Positions 21,559-33,239 of a stretch of 64,000 nucleotides of DNA are shown one piece after another. Made by a program: the position numbers and the translations under genes. The stretch comes from Chlorocebus sabaeus (Eukaryota; Chordata; Mammalia; Primates; Cercopithecidae): contig NC_132904.1 in the NCBI RefSeq assembly GCF_047675955.1, positions 57,903,435 through 57,967,434 on the forward strand, written 5' to 3'. The notes under the pieces were generated by a model, which was given only the letters and a program-made list of their open reading frames with translations, was not told where the DNA came from and made no database searches. Positions within the stretch are counted from its first letter, which is position 1; the number at the start of each line of letters is the position of its first letter.

Positions 21559-21852
21559 GGCCAGGCACGGTGGCTAATGCCTGTAATCCCAGCACTTTGG
21601 GAGGCCAAGGTGGGTGGATCACTTGAGGTCAGGAGTTTGAGACCAGCCTAGCCAACATGGTGAAACCTCATCTTTATTTTAAATATGAAAATTAGCCAGG
21701 CATTGTGGTGGGCACCTTTAATCCCAGCTACTCAGGAGGCTGAAGCAGGAGAATTGCTTGAACCCGGGAGGCTGAAGTTGCAGTGAGCCAGGATGGTGCC
21801 ACTGTACTCCAGCCTGGGCGACAGAGGAAGACTCCCTTTCAAAAAAAAAAAA
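21559..21852 (+). mobile_element. AluS-type element
   Basis: Starts GGCCAGGCACGGTGGCTAATG and ends in an A tail after 'gcctgggcgacagagg'. Both arms are present. The middle A-rich linker is altered ('ctttattttaaatatgaaaat'). Confidence 0.93.
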
Positions 21853-22276
21853 GTCTTAACATTGAGGGGAACAAATTGTGTGAGATTAATAATAATTTCT
21901 GAAGGTATCCACATTAAACAGTGCCAGAATGAGTGGCACTTAAAACCCAGCAACAGAAACTCAGATTTGAACAATTATGAGTAGGAAGATATCATTCTAA
22001 ATAGGAAAGCCATCATTTAGTCTCAGGTACAATTTGAGGGAACAAATAAGGAAACCAGGCTATTGACAAGGAAATGTAACATGAATGTATAAAGCCACAT
22101 TGTGGAGGGCAATTAATGTTTAAATTTGTTATTTATTCTTGTGCATCTCTTCACATGAACCATATTGACAGATAGCCATTGTTGACCTCTGGGTATATTT
22201 ACTTGTAGTCTTTTATCTAATACTTATCGTATATACATACTCACTTGTCTGTACCAATACTGATATGTATGTATAC

Positions 22277-22320
22277 ATGTTCATTTGTACATGTATGTAC
22301 ACATGTACAAATGTGAACAT
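22277..22320. repeat. Small imperfect hairpin
   Basis: ATGTTCATTTGTACATGT (22277-22294) is complementary to 22301-22320 apart from a two-base bulge, with a 6-base loop. It lies in a TATG/CATG-rich stretch and may be a decayed dinucleotide or tetranucleotide repeat. Confidence 0.6.
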
Positions 22321-22399
22321 ATAGGTATATGCACCCGTATGCACACATGTATATAAAAAGATTAGTGTATAGAAAATATTATTAAACAATTTGAGTCAT

Positions 22400-22500
22400 G
22401 ACAAATAGGCTTCATGAGGGAAGGAAATGTTCCCAGTATATAGAATTGTATTGTGCATATACTAAGCACTTAGTAAATATTTATTCAATGTATGAATAGC
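22400..22500 (+). repeat. L2/MIR-like 3' tail
   Basis: 'cttcatgaggga...gtatatagaattgta...actaagcacttagtaaatatttattcaatgtatgaata' is the sense L2/MIR tail pattern. Confidence 0.6.
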
Positions 22501-23700
22501 CGTTATTTATATACATTTTTCACTTAACATATAATGAGCATTTTTCCAAGCAATCTTTGGTATCATGAGTTTTAATGACTATATAGTGTTCCATTCTAGG
22601 TATATACTATGCTTTATTTAACTTTGCTTTCTTTCTTTTTTTTGAGACGGAGTCTCGCTGTGTCGCCCAGGCTGGAATGCAGTGGCGTGATCTTGGCTCA
22701 CTGCAACCTCAGCCTCCCTGGTTCAAGCGATTCTCCTGCTTCAGCCTCCCAAGTAGCTAGGACTACAGGTGCATACTGCCACACCTGGCTGATTTTTTTG
22801 TATTTTTAGTAGAGACGAGGTTTCACCATGTTGCCCAGGCTGGTCTCGAACTCCTAAGCTCAGGCAATCTGCCCACCTTGGCCTCCCATTAAGTTTGCTT
22901 TTTATTGGGGAAAATTTAAGTATTTCCCAATATTTTGCTGTTATAAATATCTTATAATACTTAACATAATTTATTAAGTATAGGTCTTTTTATATTCTCA
23001 AGATATACTCTGAGAAATAGGAAAACAGAATCAAAGGATATAAGCATGTTTTAGGCTTTTGAAAAACTCATGTTCTCTTTTAGAAATGTTACATGAACTT
23101 GAACTCCTACAACCATTTGATTAATGATTCTATCTTACTGAGCCTTCGCCAGCATTGAGTATTAATTTTTAAATTTTGCCTTGATTTGCATCCTTTTAAT
23201 CCTCAGTAGGGTTGACTTTTTTACATATATTCATTGACTCTTTATATTCCTTCTTTGATGAATCACCTTTTGATATATGTCACTGTTTTCCTACTGAAGT
23301 TTTTGTTTCCATTTGATAGTAGATATTCTGTGTGTAAAACATATAAATCATTTGTCATATGTTATAAATATTTCTCCTAGTTTATCATTTGCCTTTTACT
23401 TTAAGGACTTGTTTATATAAGTTTTAAATTTGCATAAAATGTAATCTTTTACTTATATGGTTTTGTGCTTAGAAATCTCTTCTTCACTTCCAAATTTAAT
23501 ATGTAATTGCTTTAATTTTCCTGTTTATTGTGTTAAGTATTTTAAACTTTTAATTTTTAAACCTGTCAAGAATTAATTTTGATGTGAGAAATGACAGGAT
23601 TTAAACATTCTTTTTACTTCCTAGTTATTTAATTTTTCTGCTAACATTTATCTTCTCTACTGACTGTGGTGCTACCTTTTCATATACAAAATTACACATA
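22500..23700 (-). repeat. Old L1M/HAL1-type sequence, antisense (split by Alu)
   Basis: Text on both sides of the Alu ('cacttaacatataatgagcatttttcca', 'gctgttataaatatcttata', 'ggtatttaaacattctttttac') follows the antisense L1M/HAL1 3'-region pattern. No frame survives. Confidence 0.6.
22631..22889 (-). mobile_element. 5'-truncated AluS-type element
   Basis: Antisense Alu from the T run to 'accttggcctcccat', lacking the first roughly 35 bases of the element. A target duplication of about 13 bp (TTAACTTTGCTTT / TTAAGTTTGCTTT) flanks it at 22618-22630 and 22890-22902, so the truncation happened at insertion. It sits inside an old antisense L1/HAL1-type repeat. Confidence 0.85.
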
Positions 23701-23999
23701 TACATTATGTATATGAAGATTACTTTTGAGGCTCTCTTGTTTTGTGGACCCTCTTCTCAATTCTTATACTGGTATCAGAATGTTTTTATTGTTGTCCTTT
23801 ATATGTAGTGCATTTAATAGGCAATGAAGAAGAATGTAGCCTTTCTTTTTCACTCAATGAAGATAAAAAGGAGAGAGGATGACTTTTTCCACAGAATAAT
23901 ATTCTGATGATTTCCATTTTGGACAAAAAGATGTAAAAGGAACATATATAAAATAAGTTTTCAATAATAAGTATATGTTAATCTTTCATTATATTTAAT

Positions 24000-24240
24000 C
24001 AGTATAGCACATTGGTCATAGTACAGGCTCTACATCTACTACGTAAGCTTATTGCATGTCTATCACTTATTAGTACTGTGAACTAGATTGAATCACTTAG
24101 CCAGTCTTATCTTTACATTGGAGAAATAACAGCTACTGTGTAGGGCTGTTAAGAATGTTAAACAAGATCATACATGTAAAAATAACTTACAACAGTGCTG
24201 GACATGAAGAACTCACTAATAATTGATTGTGTTAAGTTAG
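24000..24240 (-). repeat. MIR SINE copy
   Basis: Reversed MIR order on the plus strand: 'tatcacttattagtactgtgaacta', 'gaatcacttagccagtc', 'gagaaataacagctactgtgtagggctgttaagaatg', 'acaacagtgctggaca'. Confidence 0.75.
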
Positions 24241-24745
24241 CTATTATTTGAACTATAATGCATATCTGATATAATTTTTTTAGTCACTAAGACATAAGAA
24301 CTGAGACAGAGAATCAAGCTTAATTTTTTTTCTGCCAGATGTCATCATTTGTTCCAACATCATTAATTGAATAAGCCATCTTTCCCCCACAAATTTGATG
24401 TAACCTTTTTCATGTGTAAAATGCACTGTTGTACTCGTGTCCATTTCTGGATTTGTACCCGTTTCCATTGATCTTCTCTACTTCTATGTCAAGTCATGTT
24501 ATGAATTACAGAGTCCTTGTTAAAGTTTTAATATGCCATTGAATTAGCCTTTCCTCATTATTCCACTTTCAAAATGGTTTTCTTTCAAAAGCATTTGAAA
24601 ATCAGTTTGTTACAGCTCCTCCTCCCCCACATCAAAATCAAGATTAACATCTTGATTAAACCTGCTTGAAAACAGAGATAAGTTTAGTTAGAACAAAATT
24701 ATATTTATTTCTCCTAAGATTGAGCAGAGTCATCTTGTTTTTTCA

Positions 24746-24750
<5 letters not shown>
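24241..24750. other. ZNF214 intron, no gene recognised
   Basis: AT-rich DNA. The 62-codon minus frame at 24280-24468 has no recognisable domain. Confidence 0.4.

Positions 24751-24787
<37 letters not shown>
24750..24787 (+). repeat. (GT)n microsatellite
   Basis: About 18 uninterrupted GT units abut the T-rich end of an antisense Alu, a common place for such runs to grow from the Alu tail. Confidence 0.95.
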
Positions 24788-24789
<2 letters not shown>

Positions 24790-25073
24790 AGACAGAGTCG
24801 TCTTGCTCTGTTGCCCAGGCTGGAGTGCAGTGGCACACTCTTGGCTCACTGCAACCTCTGTCTCCTGGGTTCAAGTGATTCTCATGCCTCAGCCTCCCAA
24901 GTAGCTGGGATTACAGGTGTGATCTGCCACGTCTGGCTAATTTTTGTATTTTTAGTAGAGACAAGGTTTCACCATGTTGGCCAGGCTAGTCCTGAACTCC
25001 TGACTTCAAGTGATCCGCCCTCCTTGGCCTCCCAAAGTGCTGGGATTACAGGCATGAGCCACCGCGCCCGGCC
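24788..25073 (-). mobile_element. AluS-type element
   Basis: Antisense full Alu from 'gagacagagtcgtcttgctctg' to 'gagccaccgcgcccggcc'. Its poly-T tail is replaced by the (GT)n run on the left. Confidence 0.94.
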
Positions 25074-25189
25074 CCAATCTTATTTTTAGCCCTCAAATTC
25101 TAAGACTATCTTTATATAGGTTCTGAGTATTTTTGGTCAATTTATTTTTAGGAATTTATATTATTATTGCTATTACACATTTCATTTAG

Positions 25190-25266
25190 GCAGAGCTTGT
25201 AGTGAGCTGAGATCATGCCACTGCACTCCAGCCTGGGTGACAGAGTGAGACTCCATCTCAAAAAAT
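25190..25266 (+). mobile_element. Alu 3'-arm fragment
   Basis: Only the right-arm end is present ('aggcagagcttgtagtgagctgagatc' to 'gtgagactccatctcaaaaaa'), followed by a short (AT)n. Confidence 0.85.
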
Positions 25267-25432
25267 ATATATATATATTATTTATATGTCTGAACTCTTT
25301 TTCTATACTCTTAAATTTTATGTAATTTGAACTTTATTGTGACATATTTCATATAAGCAAAAGAATATATGAAAACATATGTACAATTTATAATAACATG
25401 GATAGCCACCATTGAACTCAGCATATACTGTT

Positions 25433-25662
25433 TTTTCTTTTTAAGACAGACTGTTTGCTTTCTCTCCCACCCTGGAGTGCAGTAGCATGATCTCAGCACA
25501 CTGCAACCTCCACTTCCCGGGTAATATATATATATATATTTTTTCTGTGACAGGGTTTCCCCATGTTGGCCAGGCTGATCTCGAACTCCTGGCCTCAAGT
25601 GACCTGCCTGCCTCAGCCTCCCAAAGGGCTGAGATTATAGGCATGAGCCACCATGCCCAGCC
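25433..25662 (-). mobile_element. Alu element with internal deletion
   Basis: Antisense Alu whose middle (from 'ccacttcccgggt' to 'tgacagggtttcccc') is missing and replaced by an (AT)n tract at 25523-25540. Both ends are recognisable ('gagtgcagtagcatgatctc', 'gagccaccatgcccagcc'). Confidence 0.88.
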
Positions 25663-25664
25663 TC

Positions 25665-26135
25665 AATCAGCATATACTTTTAAAAGCCCCCTGATGACTC
25701 CAAAATTTATTTCCCATCCCTTTCCTAAAGGGGCAGCCACTATCTTAAATGTTGTTATGCCTTAGTTTTTTTTTTCCTGTGCTTTTAACTCCATCTACAT
25801 TTCTAAACACAATTGTTTAGTTTTGCATATTTTTGAAAATTATATAAATAGAATCACTGTATGTATTCTTCCATGAATGGCTTCTTTTGCATAATGTTAA
25901 CTTTTACAGTGCATCGATGTTGATTCACGTAGTTGTTCATTTTCACAGCTGTGTACTGTTTCATAGTATGAACAACTTATCTATTTTGTTACTGACTTTT
26001 TGGATTGTTTTTAGTTTTTTGCTGTTACAGCATTTATGGTGCTCTAACTGTTCTTGTACAGATCTTTTGGTATACACGTGTAATCGCTAGTTTATAATTC
26101 TAGTAGCAGAATTTCTGGGATCATGAATTCCCTTA
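25665..26135 (-). repeat. Old L1M-type sequence, antisense
   Basis: Phrases such as 'tataaatagaatcactgtatgtattcttcc', 'gaatggcttcttttgcata' and 'gttgttcattttcacagctgtgtactgtttcatagtatgaa' belong to the reversed 3' part of old L1M/HAL1 elements. Confidence 0.6.
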
Positions 26136-26715
26136 TGATTGCCATTAGTTTTCAGCTGATTTTCTTGGCTTTCTCAGATGTGCAGTCATATCCTCTACAG
26201 TTAATTTTGTCTAATTGCATTATCATGGAGTTGCACAGTAGTTTAAAAATTGTGGATTTGCAGTATCCTTGTCAAGTTTCCAGTTTTAACGAGAATGACT
26301 TTAATGTTTTACCTTTGCGTTTAAGATATGCTTGTATGTCTTTTGCTTTGTTTTGTTTTGCATGCTTTGTCTGTAGTTTTAAATGAAGGATGCGTGTTGA
26401 ATTTTAAGAAGTATACTTTTTGACATCCATTAGAATAATAATATGGCTTTTCTTATTTGATGTTATTATAAAAGTTTAAAGTTTTTTTTTATTATTATAC
26501 TTTAAGTTCTAGGGTACATGTGCATAACGTGCAGATTTGTTACATATGTATACTTGTGCCATGTTGGTGTGCTGCACCCCTCAACTCGTCAGCACCCATC
26601 AACTCGTCATTTACATCAGGTATAACTCCCAATGCAATCCCTCTCCCCTACCCACTCCCTATGATAGGCCATGGTGTGTGATGTTCCCCTTCCCGAGTCC
26701 AAGTGATCTCATTGT

Positions 26716-29700
26716 TCAGTTCCCACCTATGAGTGAGAACATGCGGTGTTTGGTTTTCTGTTCTTGCGACAGTTTGCTGAGAATGATGGTTTCCAGCTGC
26801 ATCCGTGTCCCTACAAAGGACACAAACTCATCCTTTTGTATGGCTGCATAGTATTCCATGGTGTATATGTGCCACATTTTCTTAATCCAGTCTGTCACTG
26901 ATGGACATTTGGGTTGATTCCAAGTCTTTGCTATTGTGAATAGTGCCGCCATAAACATACGTGTGCATGTGTCTTTATAGCAGCATGATTTATAATCCTT
27001 TGGGTATATACCCAGTAATGGGATGGCTGGGTCATATGGTACTTCCATTTCTAGATCCTTGAGAAATCGCCATACTGTTTTCCATAATGGTTGAACTAGT
27101 ATACAATCCCACCAACAGTGTAAAAGTATTCCTATTTCTCCACGTCCTCTCCAGCACCTGTTGTTTCCTGACTTTTTAATGATTGCCATTCTAATTGGTG
27201 TGAGATGGTATCTCATTGTGGTTTTGATTTGCATTTCTCTGATGGCAAGTGATGATGAGCATTTTTTCATGTGTCTGTTGGCTGTATGAATGTCTTCTTT
27301 TGAGAAATGTCTGTTCATATGCTTTGCCCACTTTTTGATGGGGTTGTTTGTTTTTTTCTTGTAAATTTGATTGAGTTCTTTGTAGGTTCTGGATATTAGC
27401 CCTTTGTCAGATGAGTAGAAGGCAAAAATTTTCTCCCATTCTGTAGGTTGCCTGTTCACTCTGATGGTAGTTTCTTTTGCTGTGCAGAAGCTCTTTAGTT
27501 TAATTAGATCCCACTTGTCAATTTTGGCTTTTGTTGCTGTTGCTTTTGGTGTTTTAGACATGAAGTCCTTGCTCATGCCTATGTCTTGAAAGGTATTACC
27601 TAGATTTTCTTCTAGGGTTTTTATGGTATTAGGTCTAACATTTAAGTTTCTAATCCATCGTGAATTAATTTTCGTATAAGGAGTAAGGAAAGGATCCAGT
27701 TTCAGCCTTCTACTTATGGCTAGCCAATTTTCCCAGCACCATTTATTAAATAGGGAATCCTTTCCCCATTTTTTGTTTTTCTCAGGTTTGTCAAAGATCA
27801 GATGGCTGTAGATGTGTGGTATTATTTCTGAGGACTCTGTTCTGTTCCATTGGTCTATATCTCTGTTTTGGTACCAGTACCATGCTGTTTTGGTTACTGT
27901 AGCCTTGTAGTATAGTTTGAAGTCAGGTAGCGTGATGCCTCCAGCTTTGTTCTTTTGACTTAGGATCGTCTTGGCAATGCAGGCTCTTTTTTGGTTCCAT
28001 ATAAACTTTAAAGCAGTTTTTTCCAATTCTGTGAAGAAAGTCATTGGTAGCTTGATGGGGATGGCATTGAATCTATAAATTACCTTGGGCAGTATGGCCA
28101 TTTTCACGATATTGATTCTACCTAGCCATGAGCATGGTATGTTCTTCCATTTGTTTGTGTCCTCTTTTATTTCACTGAGCAGTGGTTTGTAGTTCTCCTT
28201 GAAGAGGTCCTTTACATCCCTTGTAAGTTGGATTCTTAGGTATTTTATTCTCTTTGAAGCAATTGTGAATGGAAGTTCATTCATGATTTGGCTCTCTGTT
28301 TGTCTGTTACTGGTGTATAAGAATGCTTGTGATTTTTGCACATTAATTTTGTATCCTGAGACTTTGCTGAAGTTGCTTATCAGCTTAAGGAGATTTTGGG
28401 CTGAGACAATGGGGTTTTCTAAATATACAATCATGTCATCTGCAAACAGGGACAATTTGACTTCTTCTTTTCCTAACTGAATCCCCTTGATTTCTTTCTC
28501 TTGCCTGATTGCCCTAGCCAGAACTTCCAACACTATGTTGAATAGGAGTAGTGAAAGAGGGCATCCCTGCCTTGTGCCAGTTTTCAAAGGGAATTTTTCC
28601 AGTTTTTGCCCATTCAGTATGATATTGGCTGTGGGTTTGTCATAAATAGCTCTTATTATTTTGAGATACATTCCATCAATACCAAATTTATTGAGCGTTT
28701 TTAGCATGAAGGGCTGTTGAATTTTGTCAAAGGCCTTTTCTGCATCTATTGAGATAATCATGTGGTTTTTGTCTTTGGTTCTGTTTATATGCTGGATTAC
28801 GTTTATTGATTTGTGTATGTTGAACCAGCCTTGCATCCCAGATATGAAGCCCACTTGATCATGGTGGATAAGCTTTTTGATTTGCTGCTGGATTCGGTTT
28901 GCCACTATTTCATTGAGGATTTTTGCATCGATGTTCATCAGGGATATTGGTCTAAAATTCTCTTTTTTTGTTGTGTCTCTGCCAGGCTTTGGTATCAGGA
29001 TGATGTTTGCCTCATAATATGAGTTAGGGAGGATTCCCTCTTTTTCTGTTGATTGGAATAGTTTCAGAAGGAATGGTACCAGCTCCTCCTTGTACCTCTG
29101 GTAGAATTCAGCTGTGAATCCATCTTTTCCTGGACTTTTTTTGGTTGGTAGGCTATTAATTATTGCCTCAATTTCAGGGCCTACTATTGGTCTATTCAGG
29201 GATTCAGCTTGTTCCTGGTTTAGTCTTGGGAGAGTGTAAGTGTCCAGGAAATTATCCATTTCTTCTAGATTTTCTAGTTTATTTGCGTAGAGGTGTTTAT
29301 AGTATTCTCTGATGGTAGTTTGTATTTCTGTGGGGTCGGTGGTGATATCCCCTTTATCATTTTTTATTGTGTCTATTTGATTCTTCTTTTCTTCTTTATT
29401 TATCTTGCTAGCGGTCTATCACTTTTGTTGATCTTTTCAAAAAACCAACTCCTGGATTCATTGATTTTTTGGAGGGTTTTTTGTGTCTCTATCTCCTTCA
29501 GTTCTGCTCTGATCTTAGTTATTTCTTGCCTTCTGCTAGCTTTTGAATGTGTTTGCTCTTGCTTCTCTAGTTCTTTTAATTGTGATGTTAGCGTGTCAAT
29601 TTTAGATCTTTCCTGCTTTCTCTTGTGGGCATTTAGTGCTATAAATTTCCCTCTACACACTGCTTTAAATGTGTCCCACAGATTCTGGTATGTTGTATCT

Positions 29701-30538
29701 TTGTTCTCACTGGTTTCAAAGACCATCTTTATTTCTGCCTTCATTTCATTATGTACCAGTAGTCTTTCAGGAGCAAGTTATTCTGTTTCCATGTAGTTGA
29801 TCGGTTTTGATTGAGTTTCTTAGTCCTGAGTTCTAGTTTGATTGCACTGTGGTCTGAGAGACAGTTTGTTATAATTTCTGTTCTTGTACATTTGCTGAGG
29901 AGTGCTTTACTTCCAATTATGTGGTCAGTTTTGGAATAAGTGTGATGTGGTGCTGAGAAGAATGTATATTGTGTTGATTTGGGGTGGAGAGTTCTGTAGA
30001 TGTCTATTAGGTCTGCTTGCTGCAGAGATGAGTTCAATTCCTGGATATCCTTGTTAACTTTCTGTCTCGTTGATCTGTCTAATGTTGACAGTGGAGTGTT
30101 GAAGTCTCCCATTATTATTGTATGGGAGTCTAAGTCTCTTTGTAAGTCTCTAAGGACTTGCTTTATGAATCTGGGTGCTCCTGTATTGGGTGCATATATA
30201 TTTAGGATCATTAGCTCTTCCTGTTGAATTGATCCTTTTATCATTATGTAATGGCCTTCTTTGTCTCTTTTGATCTTTGATGGTTTAAAGTCTGTTTTAT
30301 CAGAGATTAGTATTGCAATCCCTGCTTTTTTTTGTTCTCCATTTGCTTGGTAGATCTTCCTCCATCCCTTTATTTTGAGCCTGTGTATGTCTCTGCATGT
30401 GAGATGGGTCTCCTGAATACAGCAAACTGATGGGTCTTGACTGTTTATCCAGTTTGCCAGTCTGTGTCTTTTAGTTGGAACATTTAGTCAATTTACATGT
30501 AAGGTTAATATTGTTATGTGTGAACTTGATCCTGCCAT
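26716..30538 (-). pseudogene. L1 ORF2 (endonuclease/reverse transcriptase), inactivated
   Basis: ORF2 encodes an AP-type endonuclease, a reverse transcriptase and a Cys-rich C terminus. The ATG is at 30538. From there to the stop is 3823 nt, five short of the 3828 nt I recall for human ORF2, and this equals the two deletions I see. Lesions: TGA at codon 17 (30488-30490), a 1-nt deletion near 29745, a TAA at 29400-29402 and a 4-nt deletion near 29385. The long open piece 26716-29259 still has the RT motif FADDMIVYLENP, RQGCPLS and the C-terminal HCWWDC region. The endonuclease portion is open only as 29741-30244. The protein cannot be made intact. Confidence 0.94.
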
Positions 30539-30601
30539 TATGATATTAACTGGTTATTTTGCTCATTAGTTGATGCAGTTTCTTCCTAGCCTCGATGGTC
30601 T

Positions 30602-31618
30602 TTACATTTTGGCATGTTTTTGCAATGGCTGGTACCTGTTGTTCCTTTCCATGTTTAGTGCTTCCTTCAGGGTCTCTTGTAAGGCATGCCTGGTGGTGAC
30701 AAAATCTCTAAGCATTTGCTTATCTGTAAAGGATTTTATTTCTCCTTCACTTATGAAACTTAGTTTGGCTGGATATGAAATTCTGGGTTTAAAATTTTTT
30801 TCTTTAAGAATGTTGAATATTGGCCTCCACTCTCTTCTGGCTTGTAGAGTTTCTGCCAAGAAATCTGCTGTTAGTCTGATGGGCTTCCCTTTGTGGGTAA
30901 CCCGACCTTTCTCTCTGGCTGCCCTTAAGATTTTTTCCTTCATTTCCACTTTGGTGCATCTGGCAATTATGTGTCTTGGAGTTGCTCTTCTCGAGGAGTA
31001 TCTTTGTGGCGTTCTCTGTATTTCCTGGATTTGAATGTTGGCCTGCCCTACTAGGTTGGGGAAGTTTTCCTGGATGACATCCTGAAGCGTGTTTTCCAAG
31101 TTGGTTCCATTTTCCCCCTCACTTTCAGGCACCCCAGTCAGATGTAGTATTGGTCTTTTTACATAATCCCATACTTCTTGCAGGCTTTGTTCATTTCTTT
31201 TTCTTCTTTATTCTTTAGATTTCTCTTCTCGCTTCATTTCATTCATTTGATCCTCAATCGCTGATACTCTTTCTTCCAGTTGATCAAGTCAGTTACTGAA
31301 GCTTGTGCATTTGTCACGTATTTCTCGTGTCATGGTTTTCATCTCTGTCAGTTCGTTTATGGCCTTCTCTGCATTAATTATTCTAGTTATCAATTCTTCC
31401 ACTCTTTTTTCAAGATTTTTAGTTTCTTTGTGCTGGTTACGTAATTCCTCCTTTAGCTCTGAGAAGTTTGATGGACTGGAGGCTTCTTCTCTCATCTCGT
31501 CAAAGTCATTCTCCGTCCAGCTTTGATCCATTGCTGGCGATGAGCTGCATTCCTTTGGAGGGGGAGATGCGCTCTTATTTTTTGAATTTCCAGCTTTTCT
31601 GCCCTGCTTTTTCCCCAT
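30602..31618 (-). pseudogene. L1 ORF1 (RNA-binding chaperone), inactivated
   Basis: The frame from the ATG at 31618 (MGKKQGRKAGNSKNKSASPP) to the stop at 30602 is 1017 nt, exactly 338 codons plus stop, the usual ORF1p length. Two in-frame nonsense codons interrupt it: TGA at codon 110 (31289-31291), in the coiled-coil region, and TAA at codon 137 (31208-31210). The downstream part keeps the RRM and C-terminal domain words (RRATPRHIIARCTKVEMKE, ending QPLQKHAKM). Confidence 0.94.
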
Positions 31619-32071
31619 CTTTGTGGTTTCATCTGCCTCTGGTCTTTGCTGATGGTGACGTACTGATGGGGTTTTGGTGTGGGTGTCCTTCCTGTTTGTT
31701 AGTTTTCCTTCTAACAGTCAGGACCCTCAGCTGTAGGTCTGTTGGAGATTGCTTGAGGTCCACTCCAGACCCTGTTTGCCTGGGTATCAGCAGCAGAGGC
31801 TGCAGAAGATAGAATATTTCTGAACAGCGAGTGTACCTGTCTGATTCTTTCTTTGGAAGCTTCCTCTCAGGGGTGTACTCCACCATGTGAAGTGTGGGGT
31901 GTCAGACTGCCCCTAGTGGGGGATGTCTCCCAGTTAGGCTACTCAGGGGTCAGGGACCCACTTGAGCAGGCAGTCTGTCCGTTCTCAGATCTCAAGCTCT
32001 GTGTTGGGAGATCCACTGCTCTCTTCAAAGCTGTCAGACAGAGTCGTTTGCGTCTGCAGAGGTTTCAGCTG

Positions 32072-32075
32072 CTTT

Positions 32076-32112
<37 letters not shown>
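32072..32112 (+). repeat. (TTG)n run inside the L1 5' UTR
   Basis: About 11 TTG units, (CAA)n on the L1 sense strand, at a place where related L1 5' UTRs carry a shorter CAA-rich stretch. Confidence 0.9.
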
Positions 32113-32812
32113 GCTGTGCTCTGTCCCCAGAGGTGGAGTCTACAGAGACAGGCAGGCCTCCTTGAGGTGCTATGAGCTCCACCCAGTTCGAGCTTCCCCA
32201 GCGGCTTTGTTTACCTACTTAAGCCTCAGCAATGGCGGGTGCCCCTCCCACAGCCTCGCTGCTGCCTTGCAGTTAGATGGCAGACTGCTGTGCTAGCAAT
32301 GAGAGAGGCTCCGTGGGCATGGGACCCTCCCGGCCAGGTGTGGGATATAATCTCCTGGTGTGCCCGTTTGCTAAGACCCTTGGTAATGTGCAGTATTGGG
32401 GTGGGAGTTACCCGATTTTCCAGGTGTTGTGTGTCTCAGTTCCCCTGGCTAGGAAAAGGGATTCCCTTCCCCCTTGCGCTTCCCAGGTGAGGCGATGCCT
32501 CGCCTTGCTTCAGCTCTCACTGGTCGGGCTGCAGCAGCTGACCAGCACCGAGTGTCCTGTACTCCCTAGTGAGATGAACCAGTACCTCAGTTGAAAATGC
32601 AGAAATCACCTTTCTTCTGTTTCTCTCACGCTGGGAGCTGGAGACTGGAGCTCTTCCTATTCGGCCATCTTGCTCCGCCCTCTAAAAGTTTAAAGTTAAT
32701 TGCTTTCCTAGTTTGAGCCTTCCTTTTCTTTCTGGAATAAACTACCACTTTACCATGCTATAAAATGCTTTGGTATTATAACAGATTGAGTTCCAAAGAT
32801 GGCCTTACTTAT

Positions 32813-33225
32813 TGTTGGGGTGATCAGACCCAACACCAGGTCGTGGGGGTGTGAAAGTCTGGCGGAGTCAAAGGATTGAGAAAGAGACAGTGAGAGAGAA
32901 ATAGGTGAGACACCAGGGGATCATCACTATTGTACAGAGGCTGTGAAGGCCCCAAGCTCTGGGAGCCCACACTATTTATTGGTAATCCAATAGAGAAACA
33001 GGTGGTGAGAATGTGGAGGTCAAAAGGACATGTTGTTGCATTAAGCACATGATTTACAGCAACGATGGCTTAGCATTTATATGGAACATGTTCTGCTAGT
33101 TGAGATAATGGGTTAGGAGCCTAGGAGGGCTAGATGCAAGGAGCCAGCAAGTCTAGACACGTTCCAAAGGACATTATGCAAGCCCTGCCTCAGTTTCCCT
33201 CCCAACACTCAGCTTTTTCCCAACA
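32813..33225 (-). mobile_element. Solo ERV LTR, antisense (class II-like)
   Basis: Read on the minus strand it begins TGTTGGGAAAAAGC and ends CACCCCAACA, with a polyadenylation word (CCAATAAATA) near 32975 followed by a pyrimidine-rich end containing TCTCTCTCACTGTC. At 413 bp it is LTR-sized. The flanks CTTAT/CTTAC are a near-match duplication. The terminal wording recalls HERV-K-group LTRs, but I cannot fix the subfamily. No internal viral genes are present. Confidence 0.75.
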
Positions 33226-33239
33226 CTTACAATTTATGC

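Larger units (their letters stand above)
26483..32683 (-). mobile_element. Full-length L1PA-type LINE-1, antisense in ZNF214 intron
   Basis: Runs from an A tail (T run at 26483) to the canonical 5' end (GGGCGGAGCAAGATGGCCGAA on the minus strand at about 32677-32657), so it is about 6.2 kb and not 5'-truncated. A perfect 13-bp target duplication AAAAGTTTAAAGT flanks it at 26470-26482 and 32684-32696. It has a 5' UTR with a GC-rich core and a (CAA)n run, then ORF1, a spacer of about 63 bp, ORF2 and a short 3' UTR. Both ORFs carry stops (separate entries), so it cannot move on its own. Degree of decay suggests a mid-aged L1PA-type or monkey-lineage subfamily. The exact subfamily is not assignable by eye. 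Confidence 0.96.

Noticed and set aside
29293..31812. Long plus-strand frames of up to 167 codons in the L1
   Set aside because: They are antisense shadows of L1 ORF1 and ORF2. An ORF0-like role was considered but the positions do not match the 5' UTR.
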